Shown here: in pieces, positions 6,202 to 14,426 of the stretch
Numbering within the stretch: the stretch's first letter is position 1
Layout: each line of letters begins with the position of its first letter
NCBI GenBank assembly: GCA_021775835.1
Contig: JAJFHC010000051.1
Location: forward strand, 1-27,017
Reading direction: 5' to 3'
DNA from: Hyphomicrobiales bacterium
GTDB lineage: Bacteria > Pseudomonadota > Alphaproteobacteria > Rhizobiales > JAJFHC01
Length of the DNA stretch: 27,017 nucleotides
The notes under the pieces: model-generated
Told to the model about the DNA's origin: nothing
The model's input: only the letters and a program-made list of their open reading frames with translations
Database searches by the model: none
Program-made: the position numbers and the translations under genes

Positions 6202-7613
6202 TCTCCTCCGTGGTCCTCCAGACCTGACGTTGTTTTCGCCGATAGCCTGACAAAGCGCCGTGTCAGCATGAGGGACGTCGCGGAAAGGCCGATGGCCAGT
6301 CCCCACCACAGTCCGGCCGCACCGTACCCGAAGACGAAGCTCAGGAGATATCCGCAAGGGATGCCAAAGACCCAGTAGCCCAGGGCGGCAATCCACATCG
6401 GCACAAATGTATCCCGCATGCCCCGCAGCGCACGCACCGAGATTGCGCCCATGCCGTCAAAAATCTGAAACACGCCGGCGATAACGAACAGGCTCGCGAC
6501 GAGCTTCAGGACCTCCTGGTTGGCCGGGTCGTCGACATCGATGAACAGGGCCGCCAGCAACTCGGGCACGGCAAGAAAAACGCAAGCGGCGGCAGACATG
6601 AACATGATCCCACTGCCCAGGCCCAGCAGTCCGGCACGCCGCGCCTGAGCAGGCTTGCCTTCACCGAGACTCAAGGCAACCCGGATGGCGGTTGCCTCGC
6701 CGATGGCCATTGCAACCACAAACGTAATCGCAATAGTGGAAATGACGATCTGGTTGGCGGCCAGGGCAACAGCGCTGATGGTGCCCATGAGAATCGCGAT
6801 CACGGCGAACAGACCCTCTTCCAGCATGGCAAGTCCGCCAAGCGGCGCACCCAGAGTGAGCACTTGCCAACAGTCGGTCAAAGTTCCCCGGCGGCGCCAT
6901 TTGAGAAGCGGGAACGGTCGGTAATATTCCGCGCGAAGGATGTGCCACAAGAGAGCGCCGAACATGGCCCAGCAGACGATACTGGTGGCCCACCCCGCAC
7001 CGCTCACGCCCAACGCCGGCAGTCCGAAGACGCCGAACACAAGCCCATAGCTGAGCACGGCATTCAGTCCGACGGCTGCAATTGTGATGACCATCACCGC
7101 ACCCGGCCGTGACAACGCTGCCACAAATTCGCGCAACACGACAAACCAGATGCTGGGAAGAAAACACCAGACGGCTGCGTGCAGGTACATTTCTCCGTAG
7201 ACGAGTACCTGCGGGTCCTGGCCCGTCAGCGACAGAAGTGGCGCCAGGAACCAGATCAGGGCCATGCCGGGTACCGCCAACGCGACGCTCAGCACAAGTC
7301 CCACCTGGACCTGGCGTGCCGCAGACGGCTTATCGCCTGCCCCGATGGCTTCCGCGACCAGCACGCCGATCATCGAGATCGCCGCCATGCAGAAGAGCAT
7401 GATCGCAATCATCAGATCTCCTGCCAGGCCGACCGCCGCCAGTTGCAAAGTTCCCAGTCGGCCGACAATGGCCAGGTCCGTCAGCATCATGGCGATCTCG
7501 GCGAGGTAGGCTGCAGCCAGGGGAGCGGCGACAATCAGAAGAGACTTCAGCTCCGTAATCAGGGTCGACGAGCGTTGCCCGGCGCCGGGAGAGGGTTTTT
7601 GATCGGCATTCAT
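6174..7613 (-). CDS. MATE-family multidrug/metabolite efflux transporter
   Basis: This 479-residue inner-membrane protein has about 12 predicted hydrophobic segments in two similar halves, the usual MATE (NorM/DinF-like) size and plan. It would export cationic drugs or metabolites in exchange for Na+ or H+. Typical stretches include LTDLAIVGRLGTLQLAAVGLAG in the first two helices and LALSLGEGKPAQARRAGLLGLG-like sequence in the second half (seen as VALSLGEGKPAQARR). An N-terminal soluble segment of about 30 residues precedes the first helix. ATG 7613 is preferred to an upstream start 78 bases earlier because the family homology begins after it. Its 3' end overlaps the convergent glycosyltransferase gene. 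Substrate unknown. Confidence 0.92.
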   Translation of the reverse strand: MNADQKPSPGAGQRSSTLITELKSLLIVAAPLAAAYLAEIAMMLTDLAIVGRLGTLQLAAVGLAGDLMIAIMLFCMAAISMIGVLVAEAIGAGDKPSAARQVQVGLVLSVALAVPGMALIWFLAPLLSLTGQDPQVLVYGEMYLHAAVWCFLPSIWFVVLREFVAALSRPGAVMVITIAAVGLNAVLSYGLVFGVFGLPALGVSGAGWATSIVCWAMFGALLWHILRAEYYRPFPLLKWRRRGTLTDCWQVLTLGAPLGGLAMLEEGLFAVIAILMGTISAVALAANQIVISTIAITFVVAMAIGEATAIRVALSLGEGKPAQARRAGLLGLGSGIMFMSAAACVFLAVPELLAALFIDVDDPANQEVLKLVASLFVIAGVFQIFDGMGAISVRALRGMRDTFVPMWIAALGYWVFGIPCGYLLSFVFGYGAAGLWWGLAIGLSATSLMLTRRFVRLSAKTTSGLEDHGGDQAQAGTNR

Positions 7614-7888
7614 CGTGGTTTCCCGGTCACCGTCGTGAAGTGGGTTTGGGCGGAGGCGCAGAGAGTTCTGAAGTCGTCGGACGATTGGCATTCAGCTCCG
7701 GCTCTCCATGCCCGATTGCGCGGCAAGGATCAACCGGGCAGATCGGCCGGTTCGGGTGGGTCGGATTGACTCGCTTTATCGGGAACGCAACAGTGCATGA
7801 TGCAATCTCGCCGCAGGCGGTGGAATGACATGATGACAGGATCAGCAGTCTCGGTGCAGGATGTCAGCGATGTCGAAGGAGAACCCCG

Positions 7889-8689
7889 ATGTTCGTGTAC
7901 ACCCGTGAAGACGTTGAAGCGGCAGGACGGCTGAAACTCCAGCGCGACGGCAAGATACGTTCCGCGCGCTATTTGACGGCGGCCGATGGCATGGGGTTCT
8001 CATTGCATCTCAACGTTACCTGCTCCCTGCCGCCGGTGGACCTCTGGTACAAGAACCATTGGGAGGCTAACTACGTTCTTGACGGGGAAGCCCAGATCGG
8101 CGACCTGGCATCCGGCGATATCGTGCCGGTTGCCGTGGGGGAGGCCTACCAGGTGGGCCCCAAGGACCGACATACTTTCGGTGTGAAGGACAAAGCCAGC
8201 CACATTAGCGTCTTCAGCCCGGCCCTGAGCGGCGAGGAAGCCCACGACGAGGACGGCGCCTATGCGGCGAACGGTCCGGTGCCGCCCAACGACGGCCGCA
8301 TGTTCGTGCGCCGTGCTGAACAGATGCGCCAGGCGGGTCACGAAATGGTTGTGGCGAACGGCCAGGCGCGCACTATCCGCATGATCACGGCAGCCGATCA
8401 AGTAGGCTTCAGCCTCTCCGACGTCCATCTCGCAGCCGGCGTCGCCACCGACCTCTGGTACAAGCATCACCAGGAAGCGAATTTTGTGATCTCAGGCAGC
8501 GGTCAAGTCGAAGACCTGACGACCGGTGAGGTCTGGGCGCTCGCTCCCGAGACGGTTTACTGCGTCGGTCCCGAGGACCGTCATCGCCTCAGCGCGACAT
8601 CCGACCTGCATCTTCTGAGTGTCTTCTGCCCGCCGTTGCGAGGCGACGAACAGCACGACGCCGACGGTGCCCTGGCGCCAAGCGACTGA
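7889..8689 (+). CDS. Tandem EctC-like (ectoine synthase-like) double cupin protein
   Basis: This 266-residue protein consists of two similar EctC-like cupin units (about 1-127 and 138-262), each twice starting with MFV at a period of 137 residues. EctC closes N-gamma-acetyl-diaminobutyrate to ectoine using an iron bound by Glu, Tyr and His (E57, Y85, H93 in the Paenibacillus lautus enzyme, as I recall). Here unit 1 has E59, Y87, H95 and unit 2 has E196, Y224, H232, all with the same 28- and 8-residue spacing. Motifs LWYKNHWEAN/LWYKHHQEAN, GPKDRH/GPEDRH and SVFSPALSG/SVFCPPLRG repeat. Normal EctC is about 130 residues with one unit. No ectA or ectB is nearby, so a different cyclisation or hydrolysis reaction is possible. 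ATG has a strong AAGGAGA site. It is divergent from the MATE gene. Confidence 0.85.
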   Translation: MFVYTREDVEAAGRLKLQRDGKIRSARYLTAADGMGFSLHLNVTCSLPPVDLWYKNHWEANYVLDGEAQIGDLASGDIVPVAVGEAYQVGPKDRHTFGVKDKASHISVFSPALSGEEAHDEDGAYAANGPVPPNDGRMFVRRAEQMRQAGHEMVVANGQARTIRMITAADQVGFSLSDVHLAAGVATDLWYKHHQEANFVISGSGQVEDLTTGEVWALAPETVYCVGPEDRHRLSATSDLHLLSVFCPPLRGDEQHDADGALAPSD

Positions 8690-8770
8690 TCCGCGGATTC
8701 AATTTTTCGTTCGCCGGACATGATCCGGGGTCCATCGCCGGTGCGATCAGGCGTGGCGGTCGCGAGTAGG

Positions 8771-8789
8771 TCCCGACTCGAGGTCGGGA
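8771..8789. terminator. Perfect 7-bp hairpin between convergent genes
   Basis: TCCCGAC (8771-8777) pairs with GTCGGGA (8783-8789) over a 5-base loop. A shorter stem CCGGA/TCCGG lies at 8714-8728. Both are in the 155-base gap between the convergent cupin and amidotransferase genes. They lack T tracts, so a role as a bidirectional transcript end is only likely by position. Confidence 0.4.
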
Positions 8790-8844
8790 AACGGGCAGGT
8801 CTTTGACTTCGGGGCTGGTGGAACAGGTGCAGCCTCCGAAGTGC

Positions 8845-9582
8845 TCAGCCTACTCTGGTCACCAGGTGCAGAAAGTTTTCGACCAACTGGTCGCCGGATT
8901 CCTTGTCGTGATAATTGCTCATCAGCTCCGGATCTGAGTTCTTCCATCCAACGCTCAAGGTCTCCCACGTGGCCTCGGGATGAAACTGGGTGGAGTAGCA
9001 GTGATCTCCGAAATCGAGGGCAGCGACGGGAACCTTGCCGCTTTGGGCCAGCAACGTCGTGCCCGTCGGCACCGAGGTGACGTGTTCTGTGTTGGCATAC
9101 TGGAACCCCGCCTGATCGGCAATCGACGCCATGATGGGGGAGGCCTTGCCGGCTTCCGTAAGATTTGTGGGGAACGTCCCGGCATAGGGTCCATCCTGGA
9201 ATTTTTCGACACCGGCGCCCAGCATGTGAGACAGCAATTGATGGGATCCGCAAATCGCCAGTATAGGAATTTTATGGGTGCGCATGACCGGCAGCCAGGC
9301 CCGAACCTGCTGTTGCCACGGTGTGTGGTCGTGAACCGAGTTGTAGCTGCCGGCGAGCACCAGCCCGTCGACCTCCGCCGCCTCCGGCAGCACTTCACCG
9401 ATACACACATTGCAGGTGCTGATCGATATCCCGCCCACGTGCCCGAAGCGTTTCTGGAACCAGACGCCTTCCTTGTCCTTGTCTTCAAAGTCGTCGTAGA
9501 CCGAGGCATCGTAGCTGCCGGGGGCGCCCATCATCTCGACATAGCAGACCCGTTTTGGTCCTTGTGAATTCGTCCTGGTCAA
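8845..9582 (-). CDS. Class I glutamine amidotransferase-like protein
   Basis: This 245-residue protein has a complete class I (triad) glutamine amidotransferase fold. The nucleophile is C111 in the elbow LAICGSHQLL, the oxyanion region is LAGSYNS (77-83), and the catalytic His-Glu pair is H201/E203 in TQFHPEA. Such domains hydrolyse glutamine and pass ammonia to a partner, or cleave gamma-glutamyl compounds. No synthetase domain is fused or adjacent, so it may be a GuaA-like stand-alone hydrolase. The start is TTG with GAGGGG about 10 bases upstream; a start further in would cut the first beta strand (RVCYVEMMG). It lies 90 bases downstream of the co-directional LysR gene and could share its transcript. 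Confidence 0.85.
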   Translation of the reverse strand: MTRTNSQGPKRVCYVEMMGAPGSYDASVYDDFEDKDKEGVWFQKRFGHVGGISISTCNVCIGEVLPEAAEVDGLVLAGSYNSVHDHTPWQQQVRAWLPVMRTHKIPILAICGSHQLLSHMLGAGVEKFQDGPYAGTFPTNLTEAGKASPIMASIADQAGFQYANTEHVTSVPTGTTLLAQSGKVPVAALDFGDHCYSTQFHPEATWETLSVGWKNSDPELMSNYHDKESGDQLVENFLHLVTRVG

Positions 9583-9672
9583 ATCTGACTGCCCCTCTTG
9601 AGTGTAACGTCAATATTTAGGGGGCGGACTTTAGAGCATAATCCGTCCTCGTTGAATCACTTTGCGACAGTG

Positions 9673-10566
9673 TCATCGCGTCGCGTGATTATCGACCACC
9701 CACTTCTCGAACAGGATTGCCTCGGGTTTCCGGCGTTCGGCATTCTGGGGGCGCAGGAGATAGATGGCCTCTTCGGTTGCCAGTCGGTCGTCTGACGCAA
9801 AGACCAGCCGGCCCGACCGGACATAGTGCGCGGCAAAACGGTCGTGGATCAGTGCCACCCGGTTGCTCACAGCCGCCTGTTCGCAGGCTGTCAGCGACGA
9901 ATCGACCCGGATGTCCGAGCGGTGCTTGCCTCGGTCGACCCCGGCCAGGCCGAAGAACCGGCTCCAGTTGTCCTCGGCTCCCATCACATGCAAAAGCGGG
10001 TGGGTGGCCAGGTCGGTCGCTGCGGCAGGGACCCCGATGGTCCGTGCCGTGTCGGGTGAGCAGACCGCAACCAGCCGGTCGCTGAACAGGAATTGCGCAT
10101 CGTGGTCCGGCCATTTGCCGAAGCCCAGCCGGAACTCCACATCCGCTTCTCCGCTTGCGGTCCGGTCGGCCCAGATCGTGCTGGTGAGCTGGATCTCGAT
10201 TTGCGGGAAGGTCTGCTGAAAGGGGTCCACGAGTCCGGTCAGCCAAAGGGCGGTGTAGCTGATGGGCGCGCGGATGTTCAAAACAGCGGCGCCGCTCTGA
10301 CCGAACACACCGGTTGTGGCCCCGAGGATATCCTCGAACGCTTTTCGCACGGTTGGCAGATAGGCTTTGGCGGCCTCGGTCAGGCGCAGGCCCCGGGGCA
10401 GCCGTTCGAACAGGGAATGGCCGATATGCCGTTCCAATCCACGCACGCGATGGCTGACTGCCGACTGCGAGAGATTCAATTCCTTGGCGGCAGCTGCGAA
10501 ATTCTCGTACCGGGCGGCGGCCTCGAACGCCTGAAGAGCCAGCAACGGGGGCAGTCTTTTGGGCAA
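9673..10566 (-). CDS. LysR-family regulator, GcvA-like
   Basis: This 297-residue transcription factor has an N-terminal winged helix-turn-helix (about residues 6-65; NFAAAAKELNLSQSAVSHRVRGLE) and a periplasmic-binding-protein-like effector domain. The PPLLALQAFEAAARYENFAAAA opening is typical of the GcvA/AmpR branch. The start is TTG with GGAGA seven bases upstream, and no in-frame ATG exists near the start. It diverges from the dehydrogenase/dioxygenase gene pair across 121 bases, the classical arrangement in which a LysR protein controls its neighbour and itself. The effector is unknown, but it may be a substrate of those enzymes. Confidence 0.92.
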   Translation of the reverse strand: MPKRLPPLLALQAFEAAARYENFAAAAKELNLSQSAVSHRVRGLERHIGHSLFERLPRGLRLTEAAKAYLPTVRKAFEDILGATTGVFGQSGAAVLNIRAPISYTALWLTGLVDPFQQTFPQIEIQLTSTIWADRTASGEADVEFRLGFGKWPDHDAQFLFSDRLVAVCSPDTARTIGVPAAATDLATHPLLHVMGAEDNWSRFFGLAGVDRGKHRSDIRVDSSLTACEQAAVSNRVALIHDRFAAHYVRSGRLVFASDDRLATEEAIYLLRPQNAERRKPEAILFEKWVVDNHATR

Positions 10567-10687
10567 TCTGTTTCTCCGGAATATTCTAAGCCGCGAATTA
10601 AAATGGGTCTAACGACCTTAAGAATGCATTTGATATATCCATACAGCAGAGCGACCATACCTGCCAGATCAAACAAGGGGTTGTCAC
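10567..10687. promoter_or_regulatory. Divergent control region with LysR-type operator candidates
   Basis: The 121-base gap between lysR and the dehydrogenase gene is AT-richer than its surroundings. TCTAACGACCTTAAGA (10608-10623) has near-symmetric arms around a short centre and fits the LysR T-N11-A pattern; the palindrome GAATATTC lies at 10579-10586 close to the lysR start. Sites of this kind usually bind the divergent LysR protein. The assignment rests on symmetry and position. Confidence 0.45.
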
Positions 10688-11656
10688 ATGCAGGTAGGAT
10701 TCATCGGTCTCGGCAATGTCGGGGCAAAGCTTGCCGGAAGTCTGGTGCGTAACGGGTTCGATGTCCTGGTCCGCGATGCCGACCGCACCGCGGCAGAGCC
10801 GTTGTTGCAGGCAGGCGCACGGTGGTCGGAGTCCGGCAAGGCACTGGCCGAGGCCAGTGAGATTGTCATCACCTGTCTGCCGTCGCCAGCCGTGTCGGCA
10901 CAGGTTCTGGAAGAACCGGACGGTGTGCTGGACGGGTTCGCCGATGGCAAGATCTGGCTGGAAATGTCGACCACGGAAGCCGAGGACGTCAGAAGGCTGG
11001 GTGCCCTGGTTGACGCCAGGGGCGGTATTGCCATGGACACGCCGGTCTCCGGCGGATGCCACCGCGCCTCCACCGGCAACATCGCGATTTTTGCCGGCGG
11101 CGAGCGCGCAGCCTTCGAAAAGGTCCTGCCGCTGCTCGCGACCATGGGCCGACAGGTCGTCCACACGGGCAAGCTGGGTACCGCCTCGGTCCTGAAAGTG
11201 ATCACCAACTATCTGGCCGGTGTACAGCTGGTGTCGACCGGCGAAGCCTTCATGGTGGCGAAGAAGGCCGGGATCGATCTGGCGGTTGCCTACGAGGCAA
11301 TCCGCGTCAGTTCGGGCAATTCATTCGTGCATGAGACAGAAGGCCAGGTGATCCTGAACGGCAGTTACAACATCAATTTCACCATGGATCACGAAGTCAA
11401 GGACCTGACCCTTTTCAACGAACTCGGCAAGGGTCTGGGCGTGCCGCTGGAGTTGTCGCCGGTCTGTGTCGACATCATGCGGGACGGCCTGAAACGCTAT
11501 GGCCCCCGTGTCTGGTCCAGCCAGGTGGTCAAGCGTCTTGAGGACGATTGCGGCGAGGCCTTGAGGGCGCCCGGATTTCCCGAAGAACTTGTCGACCATG
11601 AGCCCGAGGGAGAAGGCGGCGAAGTGGTGATCGAACACCGCAACGGCTACGAGTGA
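10688..11656 (+). CDS. NAD(P)-dependent beta-hydroxyacid dehydrogenase (3-hydroxyisobutyrate dehydrogenase family)
   Basis: This 322-residue enzyme has the Rossmann motif GLGNVG (7-12), the substrate motif DTPVSGG (117-123) and the catalytic lysine K170 in LKVITNYL with N174, as in 3-hydroxyisobutyrate, tartronate semialdehyde and glyoxylate/succinic semialdehyde reductases. It oxidises a beta-hydroxyacid or reduces the matching semialdehyde in the cytosol. The C-terminal tail (about residues 290-322) is acidic and longer than usual. ATG has an AAGGGG site. Its TGA overlaps the GTG of the next gene by four bases (GTGA), so the two are probably translationally coupled. The divergent LysR is the likely regulator. 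Exact substrate not decided. Confidence 0.9.
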   Translation: MQVGFIGLGNVGAKLAGSLVRNGFDVLVRDADRTAAEPLLQAGARWSESGKALAEASEIVITCLPSPAVSAQVLEEPDGVLDGFADGKIWLEMSTTEAEDVRRLGALVDARGGIAMDTPVSGGCHRASTGNIAIFAGGERAAFEKVLPLLATMGRQVVHTGKLGTASVLKVITNYLAGVQLVSTGEAFMVAKKAGIDLAVAYEAIRVSSGNSFVHETEGQVILNGSYNINFTMDHEVKDLTLFNELGKGLGVPLELSPVCVDIMRDGLKRYGPRVWSSQVVKRLEDDCGEALRAPGFPEELVDHEPEGEGGEVVIEHRNGYE

Positions 11657-12681
11657 ACTCAGATGGGATCGACAATGCCATGACAGGTGCAACACATTCC
11701 GCTTTGAACGCTGAACAACTGGACGCCTTCGAAAGAGACGGTTTTCTGGCAATCGAAAGCCTGGTCGATCCTGAGGACCTGTGCCCGATCGAGGACGAAT
11801 ACGCCGCCTTGTTGGATGATCTGGCAAACGAGTTCTACGTCCAGGGACGCATTTCAGACCGATTCGCCACTCTTTCGTTCGGTGAGCGCTATTCATGCAT
11901 TATCGCCGAGTTTCCCGACCTGCACCGCTATTTCAACATTTCGCTGCCCTTGCTGAACGGGGATATCGATCCTGACAACTTCAACATGCATGGCGGCCCG
12001 GCTGTCTTCAATCTGATGCGGCATCCGAAGGTGCTCGATGTTGTCGAGGCCATCGTCGGCCCGGAGGTCTACTCCAGCCCCGTGCAGCAAATGCGTATGA
12101 AGCCGCCGGCGAAAACCGTCCACGGCGACTTAAAAGGCCATTCCAATGTGGGGGCCACCACATGGCATCAGGATATTGTGGCGCTGCTGCCGGAAGCCGA
12201 CGACACCCGGCAGCTTACGGTGTGGCTGGCGATCACCGCGGCGACGGTCGAAAACGGGTGCCTCGTCTCGGTTCCAGGCTCCCACCGCGAGGGACCGAAG
12301 GTGCATTGCTCGAACCTGGCCATTGCCTCCGAACCCCAGGTTCCTGAAAAGGTGATGGCCGGGCGCGACGCTGTGCCGCTGCCGGTCGGCAAGGGTGGCG
12401 CGGTTCTCTTTCACAAGATGAACGTTCACCGGGCCTTGCCCAACCTGTCGGACGACCTGCGCTGGAGCATGGATTTGCGCTACCACCCGACCGGCGAGGC
12501 GACCGGACGCCCGGCCTTCCCGGGCTTCGTCGCCCGCAGCCGCGCCAATCCCACAACCGAACTGCAAGACCCGGCGGCCTGGGCGGCTTCCTGGGCTCAG
12601 GCCCGAAACGACATTCTGTCCGGACGCTACCGGGGGCGTTTGTTCGAAGACACAAGGTGGAACGATGCGGCCGTGTGCTGA
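11653..12681 (+). CDS. Phytanoyl-CoA dioxygenase (PhyH) family Fe(II)/2-oxoglutarate oxygenase
   Basis: This 342-residue double-stranded beta-helix oxygenase has the iron triad visible as H172-x-D174 (TTWHQD) and H259 (MNVHRALPN), with R270 or R276 as the candidate 2-oxoglutarate-binding residue. VENGCLVSVPGSH (199-211) is typical of PhyH proteins. It would hydroxylate a small molecule. It is related at family level to ectoine hydroxylase EctD, but it lacks the EctD signature (FxWHSDFETWHxEDGMPRMR), so EctD is not proposed. The GTG start overlaps the dehydrogenase stop; ATG 11680 is an alternative lacking a clear Shine-Dalgarno. A hydroxylation by this enzyme followed by oxidation by its partner dehydrogenase is a plausible two-step path. 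Confidence 0.88.
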   Translation: MNSDGIDNAMTGATHSALNAEQLDAFERDGFLAIESLVDPEDLCPIEDEYAALLDDLANEFYVQGRISDRFATLSFGERYSCIIAEFPDLHRYFNISLPLLNGDIDPDNFNMHGGPAVFNLMRHPKVLDVVEAIVGPEVYSSPVQQMRMKPPAKTVHGDLKGHSNVGATTWHQDIVALLPEADDTRQLTVWLAITAATVENGCLVSVPGSHREGPKVHCSNLAIASEPQVPEKVMAGRDAVPLPVGKGGAVLFHKMNVHRALPNLSDDLRWSMDLRYHPTGEATGRPAFPGFVARSRANPTTELQDPAAWAASWAQARNDILSGRYRGRLFEDTRWNDAAVC

Positions 12682-13002
12682 CCGCCAGCCACGCTCAACA
12701 CGAGAGACGCCGTCAGCGATCTCATGGTCAGCGACCTGAATCGGCTTCGTCCCGCCTAGCCGGAGAACGATGAAGGGGTGGTGGGATACTCAACCATTTC
12801 ATCGTCATCCTTGCCCGCGTGAAACGGGGGCGAGGATCCAATCGCCATGGCATAGTCAGCAGGAATGCCCATGGATTCTCGATCCCGCCGCCGGCGTGAC
12901 CAAGAATGACTCGGTTGGGCTGGTTATCAAACGAGAGCAAAAGTACAGATCAACGGATACGGCCCATAACCGCCCGTGAGTCCCTTACGGAAACCGGTTT
13001 GT
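12682..13002. other. Intergenic region between convergent genes holding a palindromic repeat
   Basis: No gene is supported in this 321-base stretch. It contains the 107-base palindromic element at 12804-12910, described separately. The remaining bases show only weak inverted repeats (for example GCTGAC and GTCAGC near 12680-12718) that might help end the dioxygenase transcript. Confidence 0.6.
12804..12910. repeat. Large imperfect palindrome, dispersed intergenic repeat type
   Basis: The left arm (12804-12852, starting GTCATCCTTG) and right arm (12866-12910, ending CAAGAATGAC) are imperfect reverse complements, both with CCATGG close to the 13-base centre. The start GTCATCCT, internal GAGGATCCA / TGGATTCTCG and end GAATGAC match the style of dispersed palindromic repeats common between alphaproteobacterial genes. 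As RNA it would form a long hairpin between two convergent genes. Copy number outside the window cannot be seen. Confidence 0.7.
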
Positions 13003-13473
13003 CTATGAGGCAGCCGGGTAACGGGTGAAAATCTCGCTCGCCCCATCCTGTCTGAACAGGAAGACGTTGTAGGCTTCACGCTCGGATTCAGGCCCCATGC
13101 CGGGTGAGCCGTAAGGCATTTCAGGCACCGCCAGTCCAAGCGCATCCGGTTTTTCGGATATCAGTCGCCGGATATCTGCCGGGGGCACATGACCTTCGAC
13201 AAGATAGCCTTCAATCATGGCGGTGTGGCACGAGATCAGGTTCTGGGGCACTCCCTTCGAAATTTTCAGCTTCACCAGTTCGGCGGGATGAAGCATTTCG
13301 TCAGTAACCGCAAACCCTTCGCTCTTCAGGATTTCGACCCAGGCGGTGCAGCATCCGCATCCGCGCCCCTTGATGACATGGATGGCGGGGCCTGGTTGCC
13401 CGAACGCCGGCAGGGTCATCACACTAGGCAACAAAACCGCACCAGCAAGGAGACGGCGACGGGTGAGTTTCAT
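13003..13473 (-). CDS. DUF411 periplasmic metal-binding protein
   Basis: This 156-residue protein has a twin-arginine-like export signal (TRRRLLAGAVLL, residues 4-15; likely cleavage after about 25). The DUF411 hallmarks are all present: GCGCC (38-42; C39, C41, C42), SCHT (81-84; C82, H83) and GLAVPEMPYGSPGM (113-126). Proteins of this family occur in copper and other metal resistance or assembly contexts, and the Cys/His/Met set fits binding of a soft metal such as copper. No copper pump or oxidase is adjacent here. ATG with GGAG upstream. Family assignment is strong; biochemical role not firmly known. Confidence 0.93.
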   Translation of the reverse strand: MKLTRRRLLAGAVLLPSVMTLPAFGQPGPAIHVIKGRGCGCCTAWVEILKSEGFAVTDEMLHPAELVKLKISKGVPQNLISCHTAMIEGYLVEGHVPPADIRRLISEKPDALGLAVPEMPYGSPGMGPESEREAYNVFLFRQDGASEIFTRYPAAS

Positions 13474-13712
13474 GGTGTTTTCTCCAGGTTTCCCGATAAC
13501 ATTTTGAACGTTATCTGACTTCTCGTCAGAGTGTGTCTGGTGCAGATGTCATCTATGAGGCAAAAACAGGTATTCAGCAACACCGGTGTATGATTGGAAC
13601 CGGCCTTTCGATGGTTCACGAAATTGGCTGTTTTGGAGTGTCGAGACAAACGCTATTGCAGTAACGCGGATCACAAACCCGGTCGCCCACAGCCCGGATC
13701 GCAGAGGATTTC

Positions 13713-14321
13713 ATGGACACAACCGCACTGGTCATTTTCGCCGGCGCCCTGGCCGTCACCGCAGGCTCGCCCGGACCGAGCATCGCGGCCCTGGTCGCGC
13801 GCGTTCTGGCGCGCGGGCCCCGCGATGTCCTGCCGTTTCTGTCCGCCATGTGGATAGGTGAGGCCATCTGGCTGACCTGCGCGGTCTGGGGACTGGCGTC
13901 GATCGCCACGACCTATCAGCTTGTCTTTTCGATCATCAAGTGGGCCGGCGTTGTCTATCTCTTTTTCCTTGCCTGGAAAATGTGGACCGCACCCGTCCAA
14001 ACCGGCCAGGAAGACCTGCCCAGGGGATCGTCGGCAAAACTGTTCGCCGCCGGCCTGACCGTGACACTCGGCAATCCGAAACTGGTGGTCTTCTATCTGG
14101 CGCTGCTGCCGGCCATCATCGATCTGAACACGCTCACCGTCTGGGGCTGGGGTCAGCTGGTCGCGACCATGCTTGCGGTATTGATTGCCATTGACCTGGC
14201 GTGGGTGCTGCTGGCCGCGAGAGCACGGTTGTTGTTGAAGAGCGAACGCGCCGTCCGGGCCGCAAACCGCTGCAGTGCCGGTATGATGGCGGCTGCCGCG
14301 TCGGCCATTGCAGCGCGGTAG
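13713..14321 (+). CDS. LysE/RhtB-family amino-acid exporter
   Basis: This 202-residue inner-membrane protein has about six hydrophobic segments and the LysE family signature near the first helix (AVTAGSPGPSIAALVARVLARG, where the N-P-G-P-type motif appears as SPGPS). The central TLGNPKLVVFYLALLP (about 114-130) is the second conserved family motif. It exports amino acids or related small zwitterions using the proton gradient. ATG 13713 has AGAGGA five bases upstream. It is followed after 105 bases by the class V aminotransferase gene on the same strand, so both may be one unit. The substrate cannot be told from sequence. Confidence 0.92.
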   Translation: MDTTALVIFAGALAVTAGSPGPSIAALVARVLARGPRDVLPFLSAMWIGEAIWLTCAVWGLASIATTYQLVFSIIKWAGVVYLFFLAWKMWTAPVQTGQEDLPRGSSAKLFAAGLTVTLGNPKLVVFYLALLPAIIDLNTLTVWGWGQLVATMLAVLIAIDLAWVLLAARARLLLKSERAVRAANRCSAGMMAAAASAIAAR

Positions 14322-14426
14322 CAGGTGTTGTCCCGGACAAGTCGACATTGTGGATCAACTCGAACAGAGTGGATTTCTCCGGTAGGTTTCACCAACAAAC
14401 GCATCAAAAAGCCAATGAGGTATTGA

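Noticed and set aside
5458..6396. Open frame of 312 codons on the minus strand
   Set aside because: It lies antisense to the glycosyltransferase and in another frame of the MATE gene, with no family features.
10093..10752. Open frame of 219 codons on the plus strand
   Set aside because: It runs antisense through the LysR gene and across its control region; the protein has no domain and no good ribosome site.
11653..12681. Ectoine hydroxylase EctD for the PhyH-family gene
   Set aside because: The iron motif is present, but the EctD signature around the first His-x-Asp is absent (here TTWHQDIVALLPE), so only the family is called.
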